DNA of 64,000 bases from assembly GCA_008694505.1 (NCBI GenBank), contig VZDJ01000090.1, positions 5,821,521 through 5,885,520 of the forward strand, written 5' to 3'. The position numbers and the translations under genes are program-made. Of the stretch, positions 1 to 11,361 are shown piece by piece; the stretch's first letter is position 1, and the number at the start of each line of letters is the position of its first letter. Under the pieces are notes generated by a model. It was not told the DNA's origin. It ran no database searches and saw only the letters and a program-made list of their open reading frames with translations. Source of the stretch: Cyanoderma ruficeps. Taxonomy: Eukaryota; Chordata; Aves; Passeriformes; Timaliidae.

Positions 1-1689
1 GGCTGTCACATTTCCTTTCTTTTGGCTTTTCAAGATTCCTGCCTCCCACAGTCTTGGGGATGCCTCTACCCCGGAGGACCTACAAGACCTGGAAGCCCTC
101 CCAGTAATACACTGTAAAAAAATATTTTAAATTGGTTTCAGAGTACATCAGAATCTCAATTATCTAAAGAACATGGGAAGAACACTGAATAGGGCTTGAT
201 AATCGCGTTTACCAGTAACCAGAATGCCCTGCATGCCCATGGATCTGTGGAAATAATTAGTAATAGAAGCAATTTACCATTTAATTAATAAATGACAAGG
301 GGCAAAACCTTGTCTGGGTTCACTGAATTTGGATAATTGAGGCTCCACTTTTAAAATCTGAAATATTAACCATTATTCTGTGTGCTTGAGATAATAATCG
401 TTTAAAAAGTGTGCATATAACAGGACCTAAGCCTGGTAGTATTATTTCTATAAAGGAAGAATTTCATAATGTCCTACATGCAGAGCTTTGCTCTGCAAGA
501 AAAGATTACTTTTTTTCTTAAAGTATCTGGACTCTGTGTCCTTAAATATATAGATCTGTGTCATCTTTGAATCTGTAACTACATTGAGGAGCCAATGAGG
601 AATTTCAGAGGGCAGTGAATAACCTCTCCCCACGATGAGTAAGAACTAGTGCAGCAGAACATCTTCAGAGTGGTTCTTATCTCAGCTGCCCACAAAGATT
701 GTGGAGATAACTTAAATTTTATAATGAAATAAGAAAGACACTAGATTTGGTGCCTGCCATAAATAGCCATTCAGAATGTGCTGTAGGAAGTGGCTTCTGG
801 AAAGCTGGGATTGAAGACAGACATTCTTGGCTTATAGTATGTTCCAGTGGATTTAACTGCCATAAAACACTGGTTTTCTGTCTCTTCAAGTCCTTGAAGA
901 AAGAGTCCCAGGCTTCTGCCTTCCTGATGTCTGTTTTGCCATCTCACACATTTAATAGTTCCCACCTCTGGCATTGAAGCCAGGATGACTGAAGAAAGAG
1001 GAGCATCTAAAAGATGGCATCCTTAGCATAACTCCTAAGATGTCAAAAACTGTGATTCCCTTCTATTTCTCTCATTCTCATTCATGTTGGTTTTTGCATT
1101 CTATCTTTTTGTCCCCCAAATCTCCTCCATTCTGCCATGGCTCTAAGGGACGCTGGCAGAAGAAAATTGGTGTGGTCATAGATGAGACTCTGCATTTAAA
1201 CCTGAAAGCAGGGAGAATGGGAAAAGTCTAATCTCCTTCAGAAGGGCTGTCCACTGCTAGAAACCTGCTACTGGAAGCAATCTATTCCTGTGCCCAGGAG
1301 GCTGAATGTAAATCCATTTGGTTTATACTATCCTTTTCAAATACACCACAAACATCAAAGAATAGGAAGTCCTTGCCGAAGTGTAATTCCAGCCCCACAC
1401 AGATGTTTCATTCATAAGAAATCGGAGAAATTAACAATAAAACCATGCTATGAAGTTGTAGATGTCAGGGAGTTCTATCTGTTGGTTCTGAAGAAGAAAG
1501 TAGAATGGTTCATTTCAATCAAGTTGGTGCTGTGCTGACATGAGAAGTGTCACAGACCTCGGTGTGTACAGTTGTTTCTGCTCAAGGGGTCCATTACCAG
1601 AAAAGTGAGGACATTGCATCAGAAACGATGAGCTGGCACCATTCATGGTGGTCAGGGAAGCTTGGTTATGCAATGAGCCACATCCTGCT

Positions 1690-1790
1690 CTCCTGGCTCT
1701 GTGAGTAGCTCCGTTGAAGTCAATGGTAATTACATCCATTAAAATCAGTGGAACTACTTGCATCAATAAGTAAGATTGGCCCAAAGGTTG
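1690..1790. repeat. Probable ancient amniote interspersed repeat fragment
   Basis: The segment holds the words GTTGAAGTCAATGG (1713-1726) and AAATCAGTGGAACTACTTGC, followed by a TAAGTAAGATTGGCCCA-type end. This phrasing recurs in old dispersed repeats of birds, crocodilians and turtles as I know them; I cannot name the family. Related words on either strand occur at 14297, 44971 and 51074. It is a decayed fragment with no coding content; the minus-strand open frame across it (1515-1784) is incidental. Confidence 0.35.
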
Positions 1791-2683
1791 GTTGATATCA
1801 ATGTTTTTAATCTCTCATTTTCATAAGTGCTAGGTTCATTCAAGCAATTTAAAGTGAGGTGAATAAAGAACATTCTGTGCTTTGAATAGTTTGGCATCAT
1901 ACACGGACAGAGCATGTGATTAATACCATATTGTTGGCTTTGTTCTTTGCTTTTCAGTTGTGGCTGGCAATGTCCTTTTCGTAATTGCTGGTATCCCCCT
2001 GAGCCTATATAATCACTCTCTCCAGATTTTCTATGATGCCCTTAGATTTTTCCTGTACTCAGTGTAATATGTTCCTGTATTCATTACCCTCCCATCAGAA
2101 GTATAATGTGTTTCTGATGTGCTACTCTGACACGAGCAAAGCTGACGTGAAGCGATGTGTTCACCTGACAATGTTTCCCAATCCAGTACATTATCGGCAT
2201 TTTCCTGAGTGTAACCATGGCACGCTTTTGTGGCTGTGCTTCTGGGAAAACTCGTGGAAGCACACAGGTTCCATCAGTGGTGGTAGATAGGAAGTTGGGC
2301 TTGAATTTCAGACATAGTTCACGTGGCTGCCTAAATGAATTAGGGGATAAGCAAGGAAAAATGGACAATCTTGTTCTCTTCGTAGAACTGCAAACATAGA
2401 ATACTTGGAGCATGATAATCTTGATGCTTTCTACTGAAAACAGTCAATATGTGATATTACTGTTAAAGCACAGCTATGGTTTCTACAGAAATATGGATGA
2501 GGAATGGCATTGCTGAAGATGAAGCCCTAGTGCCAATGTTGGTGAAATCCCATTTTGAGCGATTCTACCCTCATTTTTTATATTTTTTCAAGAAGTACAC
2601 AGTATGTTTATTTCCCTCCTGTGAACTTCGTGACAGTGTGTAACTTCCTGGATGGGCCTTTTTTGTCAGCAGGAAATTTCTTT

Positions 2684-2697
2684 AAAAAAAAAAAAAA
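2684..2697 (+). repeat. Poly-A run (14 A)
   Basis: An uninterrupted run of 14 adenines. No processed-gene sequence is recognisable immediately upstream, so it is called as simple repeat rather than a retroposon tail. Confidence 0.9.
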
Positions 2698-3544
2698 GAC
2701 AGCAAGGACTGATTATTGTCTGTGCTATTTAGCATGTGTCAATAAGTGAAAGCCTTACCACAATCAGAATTCATTAATATGCCATGAAATTCTGCACTGG
2801 CTTGTCAAAGGAGAATTCCATTTTGTTGTGTTCTCACTGATGTGACATTCAGGACGGGTTCTGCCTTCAATGAAATGTGAGGTCATTTGACTGATATGAA
2901 AGGATTTTTACTGATTTAACATCAGAATGCATAATTTATGGTTAGACAGGGGTAAAGGAAAAAAAAATTGTTACATAGCTAACACTTGCATGTGCTCATA
3001 GTATTAATCCATTCACTGGTTGAGTTCCTTAAGGAGATTCACATATTCCTCCACGTATATACTCCCTAGTGTTCCTGAGGGTGGAATTTTCTCCAAGGTT
3101 TTGAAAATCTGAAGCCATACTCCCTACTGATGCTCTGAGAGTTTCTGGCCCATATGTCTCTGTGGGTACAATTGGCTCAGTTTTCCCGCATGTTTGAGGT
3201 ATCTGCAGGTACTATGCAGGAGGGGGAGATAAGATTTGGATCACCAGGTGAGGGATGAGAAGGATTTATCCTTGTGAAAGCAGAAGACTGTTACTCAAGT
3301 CTTTGCACAATGAAGTATTCTGTGTGTTTACAGCTACAGTAAATAGCCCCCTTGCAAGTTCTTTCTTGCACAGTTGATTTATCAGGATTCTAAGAACTCT
3401 TTTGAGATGGATAGTAACTATTACATGTTTTGTAAGCACATCACAGATCTATCTGTAGGTTATAATAAACGTCAATTGTATTCTTCCACTCAATCCTTTT
3501 ATAACAGGTAATAAGCATTTATTGAAGCCTTTACTAATCATTTT

Positions 3545-3582
3545 CTAAACCTTCAAAAGTAGCATTCTTAAAAGTAGGACCT
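3545..3582 (+). repeat. Copy 1 of a 38-bp dispersed duplication
   Basis: These 38 bases match 5059-5096 at 36 of 38 positions in the same orientation (for example AAGTAGCATTCTTAAAAGTA in both). Here the flanks are ordinary unique sequence. The other copy sits abruptly inside a CR1 fragment, so this one is probably the source. Confidence 0.75.
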
Positions 3583-4335
3583 ACTGGCTATGTAAGACAT
3601 CTGTATGTTCTGAGTGGAGAGTAAAAGATGGACAGTCCAAATGCAAATTCTTCCTAAAACTGAATTGAACAATAACGATAAAAAGTCTTTTTAAGTTCCA
3701 CTGCTGTCCGAGCATTTCTTCTAATCAGTTGTTGCAGAGTGTTATCACATCTATCAGCAATCACATCTGTAAAAAATTCTCACTTGTAGATACTTACAGA
3801 AATCATAAGAAGGTAAATTAATTTTAATCCTGAGCAGCTGAAAATTCAGTAGGGTTGTGCTCTAGTAAAAGCTTTTAAAGATTGATATGCCTCAGAACAT
3901 TGTCTTTTATAATTAAATCTTTTAGACGGGTAGAACTGCCAAAGGATTCTGACTGTGTTATTATATTTACCATTTATTAGTTTTCCCTGTATTTCTGAGG
4001 AGATGAGAGCACTGGAGGTCAACAGTAAGAGAGGAAACTGGCCTTCACTAAATTTCTTTTCAGTGCTTTGGCGTTTTTGACTGGTTTTTACTCTTAAGAA
4101 TATGGGTAGCTCCATATACATCCAATTGTGTCTCTCCAGATTCAGGTGGAACCATGGTGGTGGGTGTTTGCCTGTCTTTCTGGCTTTGAAACTTCAGTTG
4201 AATGATTACTGCTTCATCTCTTTTTGTGCTGCAATTGCTTGTCTCTAGTTCTTAGTCATACCAAATAAAAAGAAATCATGGAAATACTTTTAGGAATTGT
4301 ATCACTGTTTCATCTTAGCTTGTAAATAATTGTTT

Positions 4336-4395
4336 ACATATATATATTTTATATAGTTATATATAAATATATAATATATATTTATATATACTATA
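4336..4395. repeat. AT-rich tract with a 15-bp perfect inverted repeat
   Basis: A TA-dominated tract. Within it, 4358-4372 and 4376-4390 are perfect reverse complements separated by 3 bases, so the strand could form a 15-bp hairpin or, in duplex, a cruciform. Nothing suggests a gene. It may be length-polymorphic. Confidence 0.8.
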
Positions 4396-4930
4396 CAGTA
4401 TTTATGGTATCATTATACTTTTTGGAAACCAAATTTAGGGTAGCTGAGAACTTGCACATTAGTTTTAATTATGTAAATCAACTGAATCAGATTTGTTCAT
4501 TCACAGGATTTACAGAAGTAACTATTAGCCCAGAAAAATGTGTCTGGTTGAATGTGTATGGAAGAATTGTTACTTTCTTCTTGGGCATATTTACATCAGA
4601 TGGATCAAAGAGTCTTTAGGCTTCGTGGAGACATAGAAAGAAGATCTGATCTCTAAAGCAAGGTGTAATTCAGAGATTGGGAGATCTGATAGTGTATAGA
4701 TGATGGTGACCTGAGTCTCTGTCACTCTCCAGCAGCTGTGGTGAAGGATGTGCCTTTGCAGATAGGAATTTAGAAGCTACACCAAAACAAATTAAAGCAT
4801 TTTCCTATGTATCGCTTTATTTGACTTGGTCCTGCTGAGAAACACAAAGCTTGACTTCAGGCTGCATGAGTTAATAGAGCAGGTGGTAGAAATATCAGTA
4901 TGTTTTTATAATATCTTCAGTAGCAGCAAA

Positions 4931-5300
4931 GGTTTCACAGAACCACTAAGGTCTAGTCTAATCCTTCAGCTCAAAGCAGCTTCATCTGGAGCACATTGCT
5001 GAGTGTCATGTTGAGTTATGTTTTGAGTATCTCCAAGGATGGAGGATCCACAGCCTCTCTAAACCTTCAGAAGTAGCATTCTTAAAAGTATGACCTTAAA
5101 AGTATGATCTTAAATGTTTAGAAGTAGCAATTCCTGTGTTTAAGTACCCTCAACACCTTTTTTTTTTCATGTTTAAATAGAATTTCATATATTTCCACTT
5201 GTGCCCATCCTCTCATCTTTCCCTGGCAAAACATGGTCATCTTTACTGCCCCACATCAGATATTTGCTTCGGTTCCCCCTGAGCCTTCAAGAAAACTTTC
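4931..5300 (-). mobile_element. CR1 LINE fragment, minus strand, disrupted
   Basis: Reads as the reverse complement of an avian CR1 3' region. The left part (about 4931-5058) has the 'aaggatggaggatccacagc' phrase typical of inverted CR1. The right part has 'acttgtgcccatcctctc' and 'ttccccctgagccttcaag', which also occur in order in inverted CR1. Expected text between them is replaced at about 5059-5134 by a foreign AT-rich segment (listed separately). The fragment is heavily diverged and carries no intact ORF2. The outer limits are approximate. Confidence 0.75.
5059..5134 (+). repeat. Templated duplication inside the CR1 fragment
   Basis: Starting directly after the CR1 phrase ending 'cctctct', 5059-5096 duplicates 3545-3582 (36 of 38). 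The end of the copy is then repeated locally: 'cttaaaagtatgac' is followed by 'cttaaaagtatgat', then a second 'agaagtagca' word near 5120. CR1-like text resumes downstream. This layout fits break repair with template switching and serial slippage. The mechanism is inferred; the duplication itself is seen. Confidence 0.6.
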
Positions 5301-8300
5301 TGAGATAATTATCTACAAAAATCTTACTCAATAGCTTTTAGTGCTTACAGCAGGGAGTAGGACACTTTTCTTCCATTGTGCTGGGACACAAATAATTTGC
5401 AACAGTTCTGCAGGAAAGTTGGGATGGCCAATTTAAGTCAACAGTGGTACAATTAAGATAGTCAGTTCCTTAATTTTTTATCAGCATTTGTTGGGGTAAC
5501 TAATTATTTTGGTCAAGATGATCTACAGATCTTTTGTTTTTGTTTTCCTCTGTTTCTCAAGAGTTTATTTCTGCTAGCTTCTAAGGAGAAACAAGGCTGT
5601 TTTCTGTGTTCAGAGATCCACAGAGTATTTAAGAGTTATAAAGAACCGGGAGCTCCTACCCTGTTTCCATCTTTAAGTGTTGCTGGCCACATCAAAGCCT
5701 CTACTTTATAAAGAGATGATGAGGGTGCCAAGTTGCACCTGTGTGTTTGAGACTTAAGACTTTGTTAGAAAGCAGAATTGATCAGTCCTTCCTGATGAGG
5801 TTTCAGCCCCTTCTATGCAGAGCTGCTAAACAGACTTGGTTGGTTTACAGTGTCCATGCCATCCTTTGAATTTGTCTCACTGGACTCGTTGAAAGAATTC
5901 TCTTTTATAATTTCTCATTACTGTTTGTCTGTTGATAAATTGGACAAATATTTTCTTCTAATATATAAATGCTTATTGTTGGTCCTTGAAATTCTGATTC
6001 AACAAATTAGTGCATGGCCCATGTAATTTATTTACTTTTAAACTGACATATTTTGGGCAGTTTCAACTTTTTAAAGATTATTCAGGAATGTGAACATTGG
6101 AATGGACAGCTGGTCTTTACCATTTTGTCTCAGACATCAACTAAGGCCCAATATGTGCATAGTTTTTAGCTAATATAATTGCTCTATTTGAAAGGATTGG
6201 TATTTTTACTAAAGTAATTAAACCAGATCAACTTCATGCATGTATACCGTTATACTAATGTAATATTGAATTATAAACACATGGAGTTGCATCAGTATAA
6301 AATGACATAAGTCCCTTTTTGAGGGAAAGGAAGGATAGGGCTTAAATTTGTGGTTTTTAATTTATTTGGAAATAAAGTGTGACTTTAATATTCAATGTTA
6401 ACCATTAAAGCTGCTCCAAGTAATAATGTAGTGTGTTTAAGATCCTAGCTATCAGTTAGTAAATCTAATAGGAGGATTCCTAAGGAGGGATAGACGTATG
6501 TCAGTTGTTGAGTTCATTTGAGCAATGTGAGATGTATTAGACGTTTGTCCCTGCCTATATTTTTCAGTGCAATGTATATATACAGAGAGAAGGGTACATT
6601 TCTTGAACTCCAGTAATATTCACTCTCTTTGTCATAAGAAAGGAGAGAGTTTGCATAAAACAGGTTCCTTTTATGTTCTATCTACAAAATTTCAAAGAAT
6701 GCTGAACAAATGAGGTAGGAGTTTGTACATTTGTGCATCAAAGAAGTGCTTGAATACTTTCTTATATGTATAAAGGTACATTGTAGGGTACCCTCAAAGA
6801 AAAACTATATTCTGTAATCAATCTGCCTCCACGTGAATAATTAAATAATGTTTTCCAATTTAGAAATGCTCTTAAACACACTAAAACTATAAAATATCCT
6901 GCTGAGAAAAAAATTAATGGGCTAGTTGCTAAATGGTCACTGCTAAAGATACCATAGGTGTAGAGTCATTACAGTAATCACAAACTGTCATTTTTAGCAG
7001 GATGTTAGTATTTTCGTAACAGATCCTACCAGACTGATGGTGCTCAGATAATGCAGGAGCGAACCAAAAATCCTTTCTCTTTTCTGTCAATTTGGTATTT
7101 TATTTGTAGATGGCAAAACAGCAAAACTTTTCAAGTAGGATGGATTCTCGGTTACTAAGTAAGCTGAGCTGGGCAGTTAAAAAAAACCAGTAAGTTAAGA
7201 TGATGGAATTGCATTTTTTTAAAAATTTGAGATGGCTGTGTCAGCCATCAGGATAAGGATAACTTTAACAGTGAGGAAAACAAGAACAGAGTTTTGTTCA
7301 GTAGCTGCAGTTCAGTGTAATGATTGAGAAATGGCAATATTAAGACTAGGAGAAATTAAACGAAGATACATAGAAAACCTGTGTGAAAAGTGTATATATT
7401 ATATTTAAATACCATCTTGTCTGTAGATTTTCTGAAAACCCTTTCAAATGGACCATTTAATACCCGATATGCATAAAATTACTACAGGAGCTGTTCTTCA
7501 GTGTGATCAAATGTATGAAAGAATTATCCAAAAGTCTTTGATTTTGTAGTAGTATTTCTGGTTTAGTTATCAAACATGATCTTGACATAAAAAGTCTTCT
7601 TAAGAGGTTAGGGTTTCTTTCTGGTTTTGAGTTACAGAACTTGTTTGAGGTTTTTAAGCACATCCTAATGACTTTTTTTTATTCATTAAGTTGCTAGTTA
7701 ATGTACTTATTACCTGGTTTTCAGAGGAGGCTGGATTTTTAGAATTCAGTATAGTTTCTCGACTCCTGTAAAATGCCAGGATGTGTTGTTTGACCCCATT
7801 TGAAGCTTTTCAAGATTTATAAAAGGTTATGGGTAAGGCTGTCTTCTTCAGCTGCCCTTGATAGCAGAGGGTTCTTTGTTTCTTTAGCCTATATACCCAG
7901 TAGTTTTTGGCTTAGGGATTCCTGCCTCTTTCAGAAGAGTACACAGGTCATGTATTAAATCAGCAGTTCATTTTCACATTGCCTTATGAACAACTGGGAA
8001 GCCAAAATGCAGCTTCTGCAATGAGGAGGACAGAAAGAAACCCCCAGTGACTTCTTGCCTGGCTTTGCTCTTATATTGTGGAAACTCCTCGTCCTCCTTG
8101 GAGATGATAGGATGTGAATGAATCAAGTACTGAATTAAAGTTGTCCAGCAGAAACATGCTATGGTCTATTTAGATAACTGGCCTGATGGAAGCTTTATCA
8201 CATTATGGTAACACAGAGGTGTCACATACCCCCCTGGCAGCTCCCATCCTCTTAACAGAAGCCTCCTCAGCAACCAAAAAGGTTGAGATGAGATATAGCT

Positions 8301-8940
8301 CCAGTCTAAGTAATAGGACAGAATACCTGCAACTCCATCTGGTGATACAGGGAAGTGTGGCTTGATGGTTTCTCCTCATGTGAAGATGAATACCTCCATT
8401 TATTCTCCGTTAATTTGGGAAAATGATGTTTATTTTTAAGGCCTAAGGAATGTTTGGTCTTAAAATTGCCAGATCGACCTGGATCTGAGGTTGTGCCTTC
8501 TTCCTTCCTTCTAGGGAATGCTCTCCTGAACTGGCACAGGGTGGCCTAACTCTTCTTTTGATGACTAGCCTGAGGAAAACTGTTAGTGGTACCAACAGGG
8601 AGTCCATCTCCTGACAGGATGGCGGTGATTTCACAACTGTGCCAACTATGCTTACATGGAAAAAAAAACTTCCAGCAAAATAACAGCATAAATTGCTACT
8701 GCTTGCAAAGCTACAACAGCAGAGTAATGTAAAGGAAACTGATTGTATACAATCCTCTTGACTAGGCAGCCTGCTGAATAATAAACCTTCCCAAAGCCAG
8801 CGAGGCATATTCATGCAATAGCTGATGATTTTCTTTGTGCATGCCTTGGTTTACATTGTGTACACTGCATATGTTTATATTTATACAAATGTTGCTGCGG
8901 AACAGAAGCCTGCTGTAAGCCCCCATACTCGGGGTATGCC
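5301..8940. other. Unique non-coding DNA, no gene seen
   Basis: AT-rich unique sequence with dense stops. The only open stretch above 120 codons (minus strand, 8443-8814) is rich in Cys, Ser and Phe, has no domain I recognise and overlaps no plausible splice structure. A small perfect hairpin, GATGGCTG then TGT then CAGCCATC, lies at 7231-7249. No transposon was recognised. Confidence 0.6.
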
Positions 8941-8942
8941 CG

Positions 8943-9013
8943 TATGTGTGTTTATGTGTGTCTGTGTATTTGTGTGCATGCACACACGTGTATGTGTGTA
9001 TGTCTGTGTGTAC
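8943..9013. repeat. Imperfect TG microsatellite with Z-DNA-prone core
   Basis: TG-rich tract interrupted by T and CA steps. Positions 8971-9003 (33 bases) alternate pyrimidine and purine without a break, and 8971-8986 (TGTGTGCATGCACACA) is a perfect 16-bp palindrome where the repeat switches from TG to CA on the same strand. Open frames across the tract on both strands are by-products of the repeat. Confidence 0.9.
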
Positions 9014-11180
9014 GAGAAGCAGATGCACTGTAGGCAGATAAGGCAGATAAATATAGATTCAGATAGAAGCAAAAGCCTATAAATACAGACACTATACAGA
9101 GTGAAAGCAGGCAGATCGGCGCAGTTTCGCTATTACTTGCCTTCTGTATAATAAAAGAGTAGCTGACACTGACTGAGGGGATGACACTGCTGGCTCTCAG
9201 CAAACAAACTAAAAAGGTAAGAAAACTTCCTTCCAATATGAGCAGCAATTGTGACAGAAAATTTACTATAGCTACTAATTTGCTTAATACAAGTCATTGT
9301 GTAGTTTCTTCTGAAGTCAAGGCATAGCATTTGTAATTTTACCTTAAAATAAGCATATGAAATTAAAATCCTGACCCACAGTCTGAAAAAGTGCTACATC
9401 TAGTTTCTATTTTACAATAAGCATTGTGCACTGAGCTTGTCAACTTTCTGCTTCTGCTCTACAACAAATCTTCTTTGCTTCAGGTCCTGCAGTCTCTCCA
9501 GATGAACTTGGGTGTTAGAGTATTGAGGAAAGCATTTAAGTGCAAAATGTAGTTTCAGAAGTAATGTTGATTGTGTGCACTTAGATGTGTCTTAGCCTTC
9601 TGTTTGTAAATCTCTGATGCCTGTTTTAGCACTCATCTTTCTCTCTGTTACAGCAATATACCTTTGGCTAATCCATAGCTGTAATATAGGTAGTTAAAAT
9701 CAGAAAAATCTTAACCTTACTAGAGATGAAAACTTTCCAGCTATTCAGAGGAGGATGAAAAGTCTTTTTTTTTTCTTATTCTATAGCTCTTTGATGAGGT
9801 TGTTCAGATAAATCAAGGTTGCTGGAAAATGCCTGAAACTTGTCAATGCTGTGCTTCATTTTTCTTTGTATAATACAGGTAGTATTGAGAAGTTTACAGC
9901 AAGAGGCTGACAGCTGAGAGTTTGGCTTTCAATTCCCAGCTTGACCACTTGCTTAGAGTGAGATCTTGCACAAATTAGTTGGAATCTATGAACTTATTTT
10001 CCCATTTGTGAGTAGAATTAATAGTAAATATGTCACAAAGTTGGGTAATTTAATAATACCTTGTTTGGTTAATCGGTGTCGTGATTCCACTGGAACTGCT
10101 CCCAGGGCAGGATGTTCATAAGATTCTATCTTTTTGTACAAAGTGCTCTGATAGTCCTGAGTAAAAATGAAGGGATAACAGTAGGAAATACTGCTGATGA
10201 TATTTTGTGTTGTGTTACAACAATTCACTTGTTTTTAATTTAGTTGTGTTCAAAAGATGCCATTAGCTGATGGGTATTGTCAAGTTTCAGTACTATGAGG
10301 AACCTGCAGCAAAGCAGAAGAAGGGCAAACACCAGCATGTGTATATTCATTTTCGGACCAGCCATACTTAGTATGACAAAACAGAACCAAAGACCAAAAA
10401 TTAAAACATGAAGTGGTGAAAGGCTTACTGTGATATTTAGGTCATGTAATGCAGGTTTTCCTAAAGTATCTAGTCTAATATAATCATTCTCTGCAGATCA
10501 AAAGAGAAAAGGCAGCTCAGAATATCTGAGTTTTGCCCCTGAATGAATTATTTGGTTTGGTTCAAGCTATTTTATACTCAGCTTTCTTATTTTGATACCT
10601 GAAAATAAACTCTTCCAGGTATACTTTAACATACTCAGTTTACACCACAGTTTCCTATCACCTAGGTGCTTCCTGAAAACTTGATTATCAAGCTACATGA
10701 AGTGTCCTGTGAAGGTGCCTGGTTTTACTGTAGCTATTGAGATATTTGAATTAAACTCAAAGAGGAGTTTGAAGTCATGTGTGTATGAACAATGAGAAGC
10801 TGTGGGAAATGCCTCACTGATACAGGAGGTGTTGGCACTTCCTCTTGTCCCTGAGCTAGTGATAAAGCTTTATGAAACAAGGATCTGCAGACGTGGTTCA
10901 GGTGCTGCAGCTGGTGGCGGCTTTGGCAGGATCAGCTGCAGCCTCTGGGCTGAAGGATGCTCTGGGCACAGCTCTCACACCTCACCGTGCTCTCTGCACT
11001 TCTGGGATGCCTCAGGTGTGTGATCTACCCATTGTCTGAATATCCTTGAGCTATTCAGGCTCCCTGAGGATGAAACCTCAGTGTTTTAGGAGTGGTGTTT
11101 GAGAGGAATAAGGCGAATTAATGTGATAAATTACAGTACTTCAAAAATTAACTGGCCTATCCTGTAAATTCTTCTGAATC
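9014..11180. other. Unique non-coding DNA with a GC-richer patch
   Basis: No supported gene. A locally GC-richer patch at about 10800-11030 has a 73-codon plus-strand frame containing a Gly/Ala-rich stretch. I see no convincing splice sites or homology there, so it is not called. Confidence 0.5.
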
Positions 11181-11221
11181 TTCCTAGTCTTTTCCTTCCT
11201 CCTTTTTATATTGCTGCACAG

Positions 11222-11361
11222 TATTAAAGTCGCACTTGCTTCAAAACAAGATGTTGCTTTTAGGGAGCAAAAGAGATATCAAGATTTTTTGGATGAGGAT
11301 TATACTGATCCAACAATTACTTTAGAAATACGGTCTTTTCAAAATCTCATAGGGAATATCT
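11222..11361 (+). other. Exon-like segment of unknown identity (weak)
   Basis: A 140-bp segment preceded by a pyrimidine-rich tract ending TTGCTGCACAG and followed by a good donor word, GTAAGG, at 11362-11367. It is open in one frame (phase 2 in, one base of the next codon out). The translated part is charged and polar rather than Phe/Cys/Ser-rich, including QKRYQDFLDEDYTDPTITLE. The frame continues without a stop to about 11408. I do not recognise the protein, and no partner exon was found in the window. It could be a real internal exon, a decayed exon or chance. Confidence 0.17.

Larger units (their letters stand above)
1..4330. other. Unique non-coding DNA, no gene seen
   Basis: All reading frames are broken by frequent stops. 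The longest open stretch here, on the minus strand around 2084-2413, is just over 100 codons, overlaps open frames on the plus strand and has no recognisable domain, which fits chance. No CpG-rich promoter-like patch is visible. The interval contains a probable ancient repeat (1690-1790), an A-run (2684-2697) and the likely source copy of a short duplication (3545-3582), listed separately. It is most simply read as intergenic or intronic. Confidence 0.6.

Noticed and set aside
1958..2067. Exon-like segment after a strong acceptor (TTCTTTGCTTTTCAG), hydrophobic 35-codon frame
   Set aside because: The frame ends in TAA after 35 codons, there is no matching donor, and the peptide is not recognisable. 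It is below the threshold for a call.
8762..9248. Overlapping Thr/His- and Val/Cys-rich frames on both strands
   Set aside because: They are generated by the TG/CA microsatellite.
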